Shown here: positions 27,409 to 35,113 of the stretch, in pieces
How positions within the stretch are numbered: position 1 is the stretch's first letter
Layout of the letters: each line of letters opens with the position of its first letter
Assembly (NCBI RefSeq): GCF_003315175.1
Contig: NZ_QNRQ01000008.1
Span: 79,868 to 143,867 of the forward strand
Origin: Eoetvoesiella caeni
GTDB lineage: Bacteria > Pseudomonadota > Gammaproteobacteria > Burkholderiales > Burkholderiaceae_B
DNA length: 64,000 nt
Direction of reading: 5' to 3'
Program-made: the position numbers and the translations under genes
The notes under the pieces: model-generated
Seen by the model: the letters and a program-made list of their open reading frames with translations, nothing else
What the model was told of the DNA's origin: nothing
The model's database searches: none

Positions 27409-28203
27409 CTAGTATCCAGTTCCAGCCACCCGGACCGACGGGCGGACAGTGTTAAGCAGCTTGGTCGCGGCGCTGCGCAGCAGGCCGGTGTCTGCGCCCA
27501 GGGCCAGGAAATTGGCGCCGCTGGCCTGGTATGGAGCGGCCAGCGCCGGGTCGGCGCAGAACACGCCCGCGGCTTTGCCGTGGCTGGTAATGCGCTTGAG
27601 CCCCTGTTCGATGGCGGCCTTGACTTCGGGGTGCCCCGGCTGGCCCAGGTGGCCCATGGAAGCTGCCAAGTCCGAGGGCCCCAGGAAAACCGCATCAACG
27701 CCTTCCACCTGGGCGATCTCGTCCAGGTTTTGCAGCGCGGTGCGCGATTCGATTTGCACGATCAGGCAGGTGTTGGCTTCGACCTGGGCGAAATAGTCGG
27801 GCACGGCATTCCAGCGTGCGCCGCGTTCCAGGCCAGTACCCACACCGCGTATGCCTTTGGGCGGGTAGTGCATGGCGCTGACCACGGCGCGGGCCTGTTC
27901 GGCATTATCTACCATGGGCACCAGCAGGGTTTGCACGCCCACGCCCAGAAGCTGCTTGATCAGCGCGGCGTCGTGGTTGGCGGGGCGCACCAGGCATTGC
28001 ACCGGATAGGCCGCCATGGCTTGCAGCTGGGCTTGCACCGCGCGCACATCGTTGGGTCCGTGCTCAGCATCGATAAGCAGGAAGTCGAAGCCGCAGGTGG
28101 CCAGGATTTCCGCGCTGATCGGGTTGGCCAGCCCCAGGAATAGGCCGACCTGCGCCTGGCGTTGCGAAAGCGCTTGTTTGAATGTATTGCGGGGCATGTC
28201 CAT
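27409..28203 (-). CDS. hpaI: 4-hydroxy-2-oxoheptanedioate aldolase
   Basis: A 264-residue class II (metal-dependent) aldolase of the HpcH/HpaI family. Signature stretches include FDFLLIDAEHGPND, LVRPANHD, GVGVQTLLVPMVDN, the metal-binding IVQIESRTAL and VFLGPSDLAASMGH. It splits 4-hydroxy-2-oxoheptane-1,7-dioate into pyruvate and succinic semialdehyde in the cytoplasm. It lies between hpaH and gabD on the same strand, in pathway order. Confidence 0.95.
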   Translation of the reverse strand: MDMPRNTFKQALSQRQAQVGLFLGLANPISAEILATCGFDFLLIDAEHGPNDVRAVQAQLQAMAAYPVQCLVRPANHDAALIKQLLGVGVQTLLVPMVDNAEQARAVVSAMHYPPKGIRGVGTGLERGARWNAVPDYFAQVEANTCLIVQIESRTALQNLDEIAQVEGVDAVFLGPSDLAASMGHLGQPGHPEVKAAIEQGLKRITSHGKAAGVFCADPALAAPYQASGANFLALGADTGLLRSAATKLLNTVRPSVRVAGTGY

Positions 28204-28242
28204 GTTCGGGGTTCCTGCGTATGACTATTAGTTTAGTTGTTA

Positions 28243-29046
28243 TTAAACGAAGCGAAAGGCAATCTGGCCCAGCTTGCCGTAATCGGCCTGGAATGTGTCG
28301 CCCTGCGCGCCGCTGACGGGGCGCGTGAACGAGCCGCCCAACACGACGTCGCCGGCATTGAGCTGTTCGCCGTAAGGGGCTATTTTATTGGCAAGCCAGG
28401 CTACCCCGTTGGCTGGGTGGTTGAGCACCCCGGCGGCCAGCCCGGTTTCTTCGATGACGCCGTTGCGGTAAAGCATGGCGCCGACCCAGCGCATATCCAC
28501 GCTGTCGGGCCGTACCGGCAGCCCGCCGGTGACGATGCCGGCGTTGGCGGCAAAGTCGGAAATCGTGTCGAAGACTTTGCGCGGCGCCTTGGTGTCGCGG
28601 TCGAACTGTTCGATGCGGGCGTCGATGATTTCCAGCGCGGGAGTGATGTATTCGGTGGCGGCCAGCACATCGAACACGGTAACGCCTGGGCCCTTCAGCG
28701 GCTTGCCCAGCACGAAGGCCAGCTCGACCTCGACGCGCGGCGCAATGAAGCGCGTGAACGGGATGTCGCTGCCTTGCTCGAAGAACATATCGTCCAGCAA
28801 GGGCGCGTAGTCCGGTTCCGTTATTTGCGAGGATTGCTGCATGGCGCGCGAGGTCAGGCCGATTTTGCGGCCCTTGATGACACGCCCCTCGGCCAGCTTG
28901 AGCCTGACCCATTCGCGCTGGATGGCATAGCCGTCTTCGATGGTCATCTCGGGATGGGCTTGCGAGAAGTGCCGTACCTGGGTGCGGTCTTTTTCGGCCT
29001 GGTGCAGTTGCAGGGCCAGGTCCTGTATGGTTTTCAGAGGTAGCAT
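28243..29046 (-). CDS. hpaH: 2-oxo-hept-4-ene-1,7-dioate hydratase
   Basis: A 267-residue hydratase of the MhpD/HpaH family (fumarylacetoacetate-hydrolase-like fold). Characteristic are [57 protein letters not shown] and the C-terminal LGGSFTRPV. It adds water to 2-oxohept-4-ene-1,7-dioate, making the substrate of HpaI. It is separated from hpaF by 15 bases and from hpaI by 39 bases. Confidence 0.95.
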   Translation of the reverse strand: MLPLKTIQDLALQLHQAEKDRTQVRHFSQAHPEMTIEDGYAIQREWVRLKLAEGRVIKGRKIGLTSRAMQQSSQITEPDYAPLLDDMFFEQGSDIPFTRFIAPRVEVELAFVLGKPLKGPGVTVFDVLAATEYITPALEIIDARIEQFDRDTKAPRKVFDTISDFAANAGIVTGGLPVRPDSVDMRWVGAMLYRNGVIEETGLAAGVLNHPANGVAWLANKIAPYGEQLNAGDVVLGGSFTRPVSGAQGDTFQADYGKLGQIAFRFV

Positions 29047-29061
29047 GCTTTTGTCTTGAGG

Positions 29062-29475
29062 TTATTTTTTGTCTTGCGCGGCGCGAAAGCGTGCGTGCAG
29101 ATTATTGTGCTTCCAGGTGCCGGCTTCGCTGAATTCGCCGATTTCCAGCGACAGCGCCAGGCCGGTTTGCCCATAGATCTGCGCGAAATGTTCTTTCATG
29201 ATTTCGAACAAGGCGTCGCCGGTGCTGGTTTTGGTTTGTTCGCTGCGCCCGGCCCCTATCTTGAATGACGCATGGACAAAGGCGGCTTCGATCGTGCCGT
29301 CGCCGATGCAATAGTCTTCGGTGGGGTAGGCCCGCACCCGGATGCCGCCTATGGGGTAGACGGCCTTGCCGTCGGCCTGCTGGGCGATAAGGCAGCGCGC
29401 CAGCTTGGCGCACAGGCCCTTCATGTCGGCGTTGGGGCGGATATTGGCGGTGTATTCCAGGGTAAGGTGCGGCAT
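29062..29475 (-). CDS. hpaF: 5-carboxymethyl-2-hydroxymuconate delta-isomerase
   Basis: A 137-residue tautomerase-superfamily isomerase. ATG 29475 is chosen because the protein then begins Met-Pro-His-Leu; Pro at position 2, exposed after Met removal, is the catalytic base. The body includes GGIRVRAYPTEDYCIGDG and HASFKIGAGRS, typical of HpaF/CHMI. It interconverts tautomers in the meta-cleavage route. The start is five bases after the hpaD stop, so translation is coupled. Confidence 0.93.
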   Translation of the reverse strand: MPHLTLEYTANIRPNADMKGLCAKLARCLIAQQADGKAVYPIGGIRVRAYPTEDYCIGDGTIEAAFVHASFKIGAGRSEQTKTSTGDALFEIMKEHFAQIYGQTGLALSLEIGEFSEAGTWKHNNLHARFRAAQDKK

Positions 29476-29480
29476 GGCGT

Positions 29481-30353
29481 TCAGGCTGTGGCGGTTTTCA
29501 GGGGGGTAACGGGAAAGATGGCATTGATTTGCCCCGTGCCCGAACTGCCGAAGTAGGGCGTAATGATTTCCACGCCTTGGTCGTAGTCTTTGCCGCCCAG
29601 CAGTCCCAGCAGCATGGCGGTGTCGTGCATGCCGCCTTCGCCCCAGCATTTTTCGTTGTACATGGGCAGCATGTCGATGAAGGTGCCCCAGTCGCCTTGC
29701 TTCCACATCTCGACCACTTCGTGGTCGACCTTTTCAAGGAAGGGGCTGTAGACCTTGTGCATGAATTGGGGCGCAGTGCCATTGGTGGCGAAGTGGTGCG
29801 ACAAAGAGCCGCTGGCGAATACGGCAACCGTGCCATCGTAGCGCTCTTCGATGGCCTTGCGTACAGCCAGGCCGAAGCGCGCGCTTTCTTCCAGGCTATG
29901 CCACATGCACCAGCCCGAAACGCCCACCACCTTGAAATGCTGGTCGGCATTCATGTAGCGCATGGGAACCAGGGTGCCGTACTCCAGTTCCAGCGTGGTG
30001 TCGCGGTGGGCCCGCGCGACCACGCCCATTTCGTTGGAGGTATCGGCAATGATTTGGCCCAGTTCGGGGTTGCCCGGGTATTCGTAGGGCAGGTTCTTGA
30101 TGAAGTGCGGCAGCTCGTTGCTGGTATATACGCCCTTGAAGTGCGGTGCGCAATTGATGTGGTATTCGGAATTGACCAGCCAGTGCACATCGAACACCAC
30201 GATGGTGTCCACGCCCAGTTCGCGGCAGCGCCGGCCGATTTCGTAGTGGCCGTCGATGGCGGCCTGGCGGCACCCTTTGTGGGGGCCGTCCAGTTCCGAT
30301 AAGTACATTGACGGAACGTGGGTGATTTTTGCTGCCAGAGCCAGTTTGCCCAT
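29481..30353 (-). CDS. hpaD: 3,4-dihydroxyphenylacetate 2,3-dioxygenase
   Basis: A 290-residue class III (LigB-type) extradiol dioxygenase. Iron-ligand and active-site motifs are visible: THVPSM with the N-terminal His, FDVHWLVNSEYHIN, and ASGSLSHHFATNG. It opens the ring of homoprotocatechuate to 5-carboxymethyl-2-hydroxymuconate semialdehyde. It follows hpaE after a 101-base gap with an inverted repeat and precedes hpaF closely. Confidence 0.95.
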   Translation of the reverse strand: MGKLALAAKITHVPSMYLSELDGPHKGCRQAAIDGHYEIGRRCRELGVDTIVVFDVHWLVNSEYHINCAPHFKGVYTSNELPHFIKNLPYEYPGNPELGQIIADTSNEMGVVARAHRDTTLELEYGTLVPMRYMNADQHFKVVGVSGWCMWHSLEESARFGLAVRKAIEERYDGTVAVFASGSLSHHFATNGTAPQFMHKVYSPFLEKVDHEVVEMWKQGDWGTFIDMLPMYNEKCWGEGGMHDTAMLLGLLGGKDYDQGVEIITPYFGSSGTGQINAIFPVTPLKTATA

Positions 30354-30381
30354 GATATGCCTCTAAAAATTTTAACCAAAG

Positions 30382-30417
30382 CGCGCTTATGCCACTTTTA
30401 TATCAAACCTAAGCGCG
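30382..30417. promoter_or_regulatory. Inverted repeat in the hpaE-hpaD gap
   Basis: Eight-base arms CGCGCTTA (30382-30389) and TAAGCGCG (30410-30417) separated by 20 bases within the only sizeable gap (101 bases) in the minus-strand operon. It could form an mRNA processing or stabilising hairpin, or be a protein site for an internal promoter. Confidence 0.45.
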
Positions 30418-30454
30418 TTTTATCTTCACATCTGCGCTTGAGTTGAACATGGAA

Positions 30455-31909
30455 TTAAACGCCCCAGCGCGGAATCGGGTGGCTGCCGTACGACAGGCAT
30501 ACGTTCTTGGCCTCGGCGAAGACTTCGAAGCTGTAATGGTTGCCTTCGCGGCCGGTGCCCGAAGCCTTGACGCCGCCGAAGGGCTGGCGCAGGTCGCGTA
30601 CGTTCTGGCTGTTGACGAACACCATGCCGGCTTCGACGCCGCGCGCCATGCGAAGGGCGCGGCCGGTGTTTTCGGTCCAGATGTATGAAGACAAGCCGTA
30701 CTGCGTGTCGTTGGCAATGCGCAATGCGTCCGCTTCGGTTTCGAAGGGAATCAGGCAGGGCACCGGCCCGAAGATTTCGTCCTGGGCGATTTGCATGCGG
30801 TTGTCGACATCGGCGAATACCGTGGGCTGGATCCAGTTGCCGTTCTTCAGGTGGTCGGGCACTTCGGGCGTGCCGCCGCCGAACACAACGCGGGCGCCTT
30901 CTTTCTTGCCCAGTTCGATGTAGTGCGCCACTTTTTGCTGGTGGGCGCGGCTGATCATGGGGCCGACAATGGTGTTGGGGTCGAGCGGGTCGCCGACCGT
31001 CAGGCGCGCGGCGCGGGCGGCATAGTCGGCGACGAACTTGTCGTAAATGCCGCGCTGGACCAGGATGCGCGAACCGGCAGTGCAGCGTTCGCCGTTGTTG
31101 GAGAAGATCATGAACAGCGCGGCGTCCAGGGCGCGTTCGTAGTCGGCGTCGTCGAACACGACAAAGGGCGACTTGCCGCCCAGTTCCATCGAGAACTTTT
31201 TAAGCCCGGCCTGTTGCACGATGCGGTTGCCGGTAAGCGTGCTGCCGGTGAACGAAATGGCGCGCACGTCGGGGTGGCGGATAAGCGGTTCACCTGCTTC
31301 CTGGCCGTAGCCGTGCACAATATTGAATACGCCGGCGGGGATGCCGGCTTCAAGCACCAGTTCGCCCAGGCGGGTGGCTGTCAGGGGCGAAAGCTCGGAC
31401 ATCTTCATGACGGCGGTATTGCCCAACGCCAGGCAGGGCGCGGTTTTCCAGGTGGCCGTCATGAACGGCACGTTCCAGGGCGAAATAAGCGCGCAGACGC
31501 CGACGGGATTCCACATGGTGTAGTTCAGGTGGCCGGTGTCGGACTGATAGCTTTCGCCGTCCATGTGGGCGGCGATCTCGGCAAAGAAATGGAAATTGTC
31601 GGCGGCGCGCGGAATGAGCGCCTTTTTGGTCTGGCCGATGACCTGGCCGGTGTCGCGGGTTTCCATTTCGGCCAGCTCGGGCACGTTCTGGGTGATCAGT
31701 TCGCCCAGCTTGCGCATCAGCTTGGCGCGCTCGGCGGCGGGTTTGCCGGCCCAGCCCGGAAAGGCTTCTTTGGCGGCCTGCACGGCCGCGTTGACTTCGG
31801 CTTCGCCGCCACGCGCGACTTCGGCCAGGACTTCGTTGTTGGACGGGTTCAGCGTTTCGAAAACTTCTTTGCTTTCAACTTGCTTGCCGTTAATGAGATG
31901 TTTGATCAT
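30455..31909 (-). CDS. hpaE: 5-carboxymethyl-2-hydroxymuconate semialdehyde dehydrogenase
   Basis: A 484-residue aldehyde dehydrogenase with Glu242 (FSMELGGKSPF) and Cys276 (NNGERCTAGSRI). The SPWNVPFM and FTGSTLTG motifs are those of the HpaE/DmpC subgroup rather than the GabD group. It oxidises the HpaD ring-cleavage product to 5-carboxymethyl-2-hydroxymuconate with NAD. It lies between hpaG2 (13-base gap) and hpaD. Confidence 0.94.
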   Translation of the reverse strand: MIKHLINGKQVESKEVFETLNPSNNEVLAEVARGGEAEVNAAVQAAKEAFPGWAGKPAAERAKLMRKLGELITQNVPELAEMETRDTGQVIGQTKKALIPRAADNFHFFAEIAAHMDGESYQSDTGHLNYTMWNPVGVCALISPWNVPFMTATWKTAPCLALGNTAVMKMSELSPLTATRLGELVLEAGIPAGVFNIVHGYGQEAGEPLIRHPDVRAISFTGSTLTGNRIVQQAGLKKFSMELGGKSPFVVFDDADYERALDAALFMIFSNNGERCTAGSRILVQRGIYDKFVADYAARAARLTVGDPLDPNTIVGPMISRAHQQKVAHYIELGKKEGARVVFGGGTPEVPDHLKNGNWIQPTVFADVDNRMQIAQDEIFGPVPCLIPFETEADALRIANDTQYGLSSYIWTENTGRALRMARGVEAGMVFVNSQNVRDLRQPFGGVKASGTGREGNHYSFEVFAEAKNVCLSYGSHPIPRWGV

Positions 31910-31922
31910 GCTTAGCTGCCAG

Positions 31923-32690
31923 TCAGATGTTGCGGTTCAGATAATCCTGGTCGTCGATCAGTGTATTGACCAGGCGTCCCACGTTTTCGATTTCAGTAAC
32001 GATGACGTCGCCGGCGACGACATTGACCAAGCCTTCGGGCGTTCCGGTCAGGATGATGTCGCCGGGCGACAGCGTCATGATGGCGGACAAGTATTCGACC
32101 AGCCAGGGAATGCTGAACACCATGTCGCTGGTAGTGCCCTGTTGGGTAATTTTACCGTTGACCGAGGTGCTAAGGCGCAAATCCATGGGGTCGGCGATGT
32201 CGGCGGCGTCGACCAGCCATGGGCCCAGCGGTGTGCAGGCGTCGCGGTTCTTGACGCGCAGGTTGGGGCGGTAATAGTTTTCGAGGTAGTCGCGTATGGC
32301 GTAGTCGTTGGCTACGGTATAGCCGGCAATGTAGTCGTAGGCGTCTTCCTGCTTGACGTTCTTGGCGGTTTTGCCGATAACCACGGCCAGCTCGCACTCG
32401 TAGTGCATGTAGTCGGCGCTGGCGGGGCGGGGTGTAAAGGCGTTATGCCCGACCAGGGCGTTAGGGCCCTTCAGGAAGACCAGCGGCTGTTCGGGGGCTT
32501 TGAAGGCCAATTCGCGGGCGTGGTCGGCGTAGTTCAGGCCCAGGGCAAAGATGGTGCCTGGCTCGATGGGCGGCAGCCACTGGACTTTGTCTTGGGCCAG
32601 CTTTGTGCCGTCGGCAAGGACGACACTGCCGTCCTGGTCGGCGTGTACCTGGTGGACGGCGCCATTGATGAATATGCGGCCTCGTTTCAT
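31923..32690 (-). CDS. hpaG2: Homoprotocatechuate pathway isomerase/decarboxylase, HpaG2 subunit
   Basis: A 255-residue fumarylacetoacetate-hydrolase-family protein corresponding to the C-terminal half of enterobacterial HpaG. ATG 32690 overlaps the hpaG1 stop (ATGA). Family motifs include GLNYADHARE, HYECELAVVIGKTAKNV and LSPGDIILTGTPEG. It acts in decarboxylation/isomerisation of 5-oxopent-3-ene-1,2,5-tricarboxylate, presumably together with HpaG1. Confidence 0.93.
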   Translation of the reverse strand: MKRGRIFINGAVHQVHADQDGSVVLADGTKLAQDKVQWLPPIEPGTIFALGLNYADHARELAFKAPEQPLVFLKGPNALVGHNAFTPRPASADYMHYECELAVVIGKTAKNVKQEDAYDYIAGYTVANDYAIRDYLENYYRPNLRVKNRDACTPLGPWLVDAADIADPMDLRLSTSVNGKITQQGTTSDMVFSIPWLVEYLSAIMTLSPGDIILTGTPEGLVNVVAGDVIVTEIENVGRLVNTLIDDQDYLNRNI

Positions 32691-33364
32691 GCGGCGCTCC
32701 CTGCTTCGGAGTGAATGGAAAATTCCAGCTGGCCTACGCCGGCTATGCTGATCTTGACGGTGTCGCCGGGCGCGGCGGTGGGAGCCTGCCACTTCACGCC
32801 GACCAGCAGCACATCGCCGGGGTTCAGGGTCATGAACTCGCTGACGTCGCGCAGCAATTCCGGCACGCTGCGGACCAGTTCGTCAAGACCCCACTGGCCG
32901 ACTTGCTTGCCATTGACGAAGGTGTGGACTTGCAGCGCGCGGGCGTCCTGTACACCGCCGGCGGCTGCGATTTCGCCGGCAAATACGCAAGAGCCGTCGA
33001 AGCACTTTTCGCGTATGGCGGGGCGGTAATAGCTGCTGTGGGGCAGGCTGAGGTCGGCAACGGCGACATAGCCTTGAACCGCGGCCAGCGCGTTTTCCAG
33101 CCCAAGGCGCGAGGCCGGCTGGCCGATGACGACGCCGACGGTCGCGCCGATTTCGACCTGGCTCGCGCCTTGCGGCAGGGCTACCCGAGCACCGTCGGGG
33201 CTTAGCGTATTGGCCGGTTTGATATACAGTATGGGGGCCTTGGGGGGCGCCTTGTACGGCGCTTCGTTCAGTTCGGCTCCGAGGCGTTCGACCGAGCCGC
33301 GGTCGTTCAGGACGACACCGTAGATGGTGCCCCGGATCGGCGCCGGTAAATTATTTGCGCGCAT
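32687..33364 (-). CDS. hpaG1: Homoprotocatechuate pathway isomerase/decarboxylase, HpaG1 subunit
   Basis: A 225-residue FAH-family protein matching the N-terminal half of HpaG (ILYIKPANTLSP, VEIGATVGVVIG, REKCFDGSCVF, MTLNPGDVLLVGV). ATG 33364 is preferred; GGAGGT lies 12 bases upstream, slightly far, and a TTG at 33400 is a less likely alternative. It is the first gene of the minus-strand pathway operon and is transcribed divergently from hpaR. HpaG1 and HpaG2 are separate overlapping genes here rather than one fused gene. Confidence 0.92.
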   Translation of the reverse strand: MRANNLPAPIRGTIYGVVLNDRGSVERLGAELNEAPYKAPPKAPILYIKPANTLSPDGARVALPQGASQVEIGATVGVVIGQPASRLGLENALAAVQGYVAVADLSLPHSSYYRPAIREKCFDGSCVFAGEIAAAGGVQDARALQVHTFVNGKQVGQWGLDELVRSVPELLRDVSEFMTLNPGDVLLVGVKWQAPTAAPGDTVKISIAGVGQLEFSIHSEAGSAA

Positions 33365-33405
33365 GGTCAGGTTTTGACCTCCATGTAAGTTTTTATTCAA
33401 ATTAA

Positions 33406-33441
33406 CTAATATGTTCTATAATTTAATTGCTAATATATTAG
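33406..33441. promoter_or_regulatory. hpaG1/hpaR divergent operator region
   Basis: The 156-base divergent region contains a perfect palindrome CTAATATATTAG (33430-33441) and a weaker copy CTAATATGTTCT (33406-33417, 9 of 12 matches) starting 24 bases away. Paired sites between a MarR-family repressor gene and its target operon are a standard autoregulatory arrangement, so HpaR binding is likely. Confidence 0.7.
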
Positions 33442-33520
33442 TTGTCAACGGAATCATGCAAATAGACTGCATGCCGGCCGCTCTGGCTTCTTCACGGATC
33501 TGAGGCAAGACAGGAAAACT

Positions 33521-34081
33521 ATGGAAGAAACCCTGAAACACCGCAATCTGGCCCTGCTGCTGTTGCAGGCGCGCGAATGCGTCATGAGCAATTTCCGCCG
33601 TATCTTGAATCACCACGGGCTGACCGAGCAGCAATGGCGCGTCATCCGCGCAATCAGCGACAACGGCCAGGCCATGGAGCAATGGCAGATCTGCGCAACC
33701 TGCCATATTCTTAGCCCTAGCCTGGCAGGGGTATTGGCCCGCATGGAAGAAATGCAATTGGTCGAGCGCAACCGCGTCGACACCGACCAGCGTCGCATCC
33801 TGGTCTCGCTGACTTCCCGCAGCCGCGCTCTTATCCGCACGATCGCTCCGCTTATCGAGCAGCAGTATGCCAACCTGGAAGAGAATATCGGCGCCGACGC
33901 GGTGCGCAACCTGTATATGGCGCTGGACCTGTTCCTGGCCAACCAAAAAGGCCCCATCGACCTGGTAGACCTGCCGGAAGCCAGCAGGCGCGTGGCGGGG
34001 CGGTCGGCTCCACGCAAGCGTTCGGCCGGCGCGGGCGAGCAGTCCAAAAGCAAAAAAAACGGCGTGCCGGTTGATGCCTGA
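33521..34081 (+). CDS. hpaR: MarR-family regulator of homoprotocatechuate degradation
   Basis: A 186-residue winged-helix regulator. The MarR core covers residues 10-145 (LTEQQWRVIRAI, LSPSLAGVLARMEEM, then the wing VDTDQRRILVSLT). The C-terminal 35 residues are basic and low-complexity (RKRSAGAGEQSKSKK), longer than in compact HpaR proteins. HpaR represses the meta-cleavage operon until a pathway aromatic is present. It is divergent from hpaG1 across two palindromic sites and overlaps hpaA by one base (TGATG). Confidence 0.92.
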   Translation: MEETLKHRNLALLLLQARECVMSNFRRILNHHGLTEQQWRVIRAISDNGQAMEQWQICATCHILSPSLAGVLARMEEMQLVERNRVDTDQRRILVSLTSRSRALIRTIAPLIEQQYANLEENIGADAVRNLYMALDLFLANQKGPIDLVDLPEASRRVAGRSAPRKRSAGAGEQSKSKKNGVPVDA

Positions 34082-34980
34082 TGAGCTCGGCCATACTCAA
34101 TATCGACGTGGGCCGCACTTATGATCTTCGGCACGAAGATGTTGAAGTGCACTGCGAGATCTTGGGCCGCATGGCGGACTTCTTCGGGCGCAACATGGTG
34201 GCCCACCGCCATGCGCGCGTATTCCAGGTGCATTTGCTTGCGCGGGGCGAAGTCCATTTAAGACTGGACGATTCCTACTATCACGCCAAGGCGCCGCTGT
34301 TCTTCCTGACGCCGCCGTCGATGACCCACGCCTTTGTCATCAGCGACGACGCCGAAGGCTACGTGCTTTCGGTCCGCCAGAACGTGCTTTGGGATCTGTT
34401 CAGCGAGGAGCCCACCGGCTTGCTTGGCCAGCGCCTGAACCAGCCGCTGTGCATCGAGCTTCAGGGCGGCGATGCGGATGAGGCCAAGAGGCTGTTTGAT
34501 TATTGCGGATTGATACGCACCGAGTTTGCCGCCAGCAATCCGGGGCGTGATTTGAACTTGCTGGCGTTGACGCGGCTGGGCTTTGTTTCGATGGCGCGCC
34601 TGGCTTCGTCGTCGGGGCCGTCGCCCAACCGGGCTTTGCGCCAGGTGGACGTGAAGATGTTCCAGGACTTCAACCAGCTTATCGAGGCGCATTTTCGCGA
34701 ACACTGGCAACTTGCGCGCTACGCCGCTGAACTGAAGTTGACCGAAACGCGTCTAAACGACATATGCAGGCGGGTGGCCGATATTCCCTCAAAGCGCCTG
34801 GTGCATGACCGGGTTCTGCAAGAGGCCAAGCGGCTGCTGCTTTTTTCTTCGGCCTCGGTGACCGAAATCGCTTACGGCCTGGGCTTTGTTGATGTATCGT
34901 ATTTCAGCCGTTTCTTTCGCAGGCATGCCAGGGCGGCCCCTGGCGAATGGCGCGAACAGGCCCAGGCCCGTACCCCATGA
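34081..34980 (+). CDS. hpaA: AraC-family activator of the 4-hydroxyphenylacetate monooxygenase genes
   Basis: A 299-residue AraC/XylS-type regulator with an N-terminal cupin-like sensor (LLARGEVHLRLDDSYYHAK, FFLTPPSMTHAF) and two C-terminal helix-turn-helix motifs, the second in SASVTEIAYGLGFVDVSYF followed by FRRHARAAPGEWR. It matches HpaA, which activates hpaBC in response to 4-hydroxyphenylacetate. It is translationally coupled to hpaR and lies 133 bases upstream of hpaB. Confidence 0.9.
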   Translation: MSSAILNIDVGRTYDLRHEDVEVHCEILGRMADFFGRNMVAHRHARVFQVHLLARGEVHLRLDDSYYHAKAPLFFLTPPSMTHAFVISDDAEGYVLSVRQNVLWDLFSEEPTGLLGQRLNQPLCIELQGGDADEAKRLFDYCGLIRTEFAASNPGRDLNLLALTRLGFVSMARLASSSGPSPNRALRQVDVKMFQDFNQLIEAHFREHWQLARYAAELKLTETRLNDICRRVADIPSKRLVHDRVLQEAKRLLLFSSASVTEIAYGLGFVDVSYFSRFFRRHARAAPGEWREQAQARTP

Positions 34981-35113
34981 AAAGTACCAACGATTCCAGC
35001 TTACGTGCATTGGGCTTGGTGTAAAAAGGCGGCATTATCCTGCTATAGCCTTGTCTGACTGAACGCAAGTCAAGGACGGGACGCTAAAGATCAACCAGAA
35101 TCAGGAGACATGC
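34981..35113. promoter_or_regulatory. hpaB upstream region
   Basis: A 133-base gap between hpaA and hpaB, expected to carry the HpaA-dependent promoter. No exact copy of the HpaR-type palindrome is seen. An AGGAG ribosome-binding site lies just before ATG 35114. Confidence 0.35.

Noticed and set aside
28204-28242. Additional HpaR-type operator between hpaH and hpaI (CTATTAGTTTAG)
   Set aside because: Only loosely similar to the palindrome, lacks dyad symmetry, and lies inside the operon.
30791-31915. Plus-strand 374-codon open frame opposite hpaE
   Set aside because: A mirror frame of an unambiguous aldehyde dehydrogenase; no motif or ribosome-binding site.
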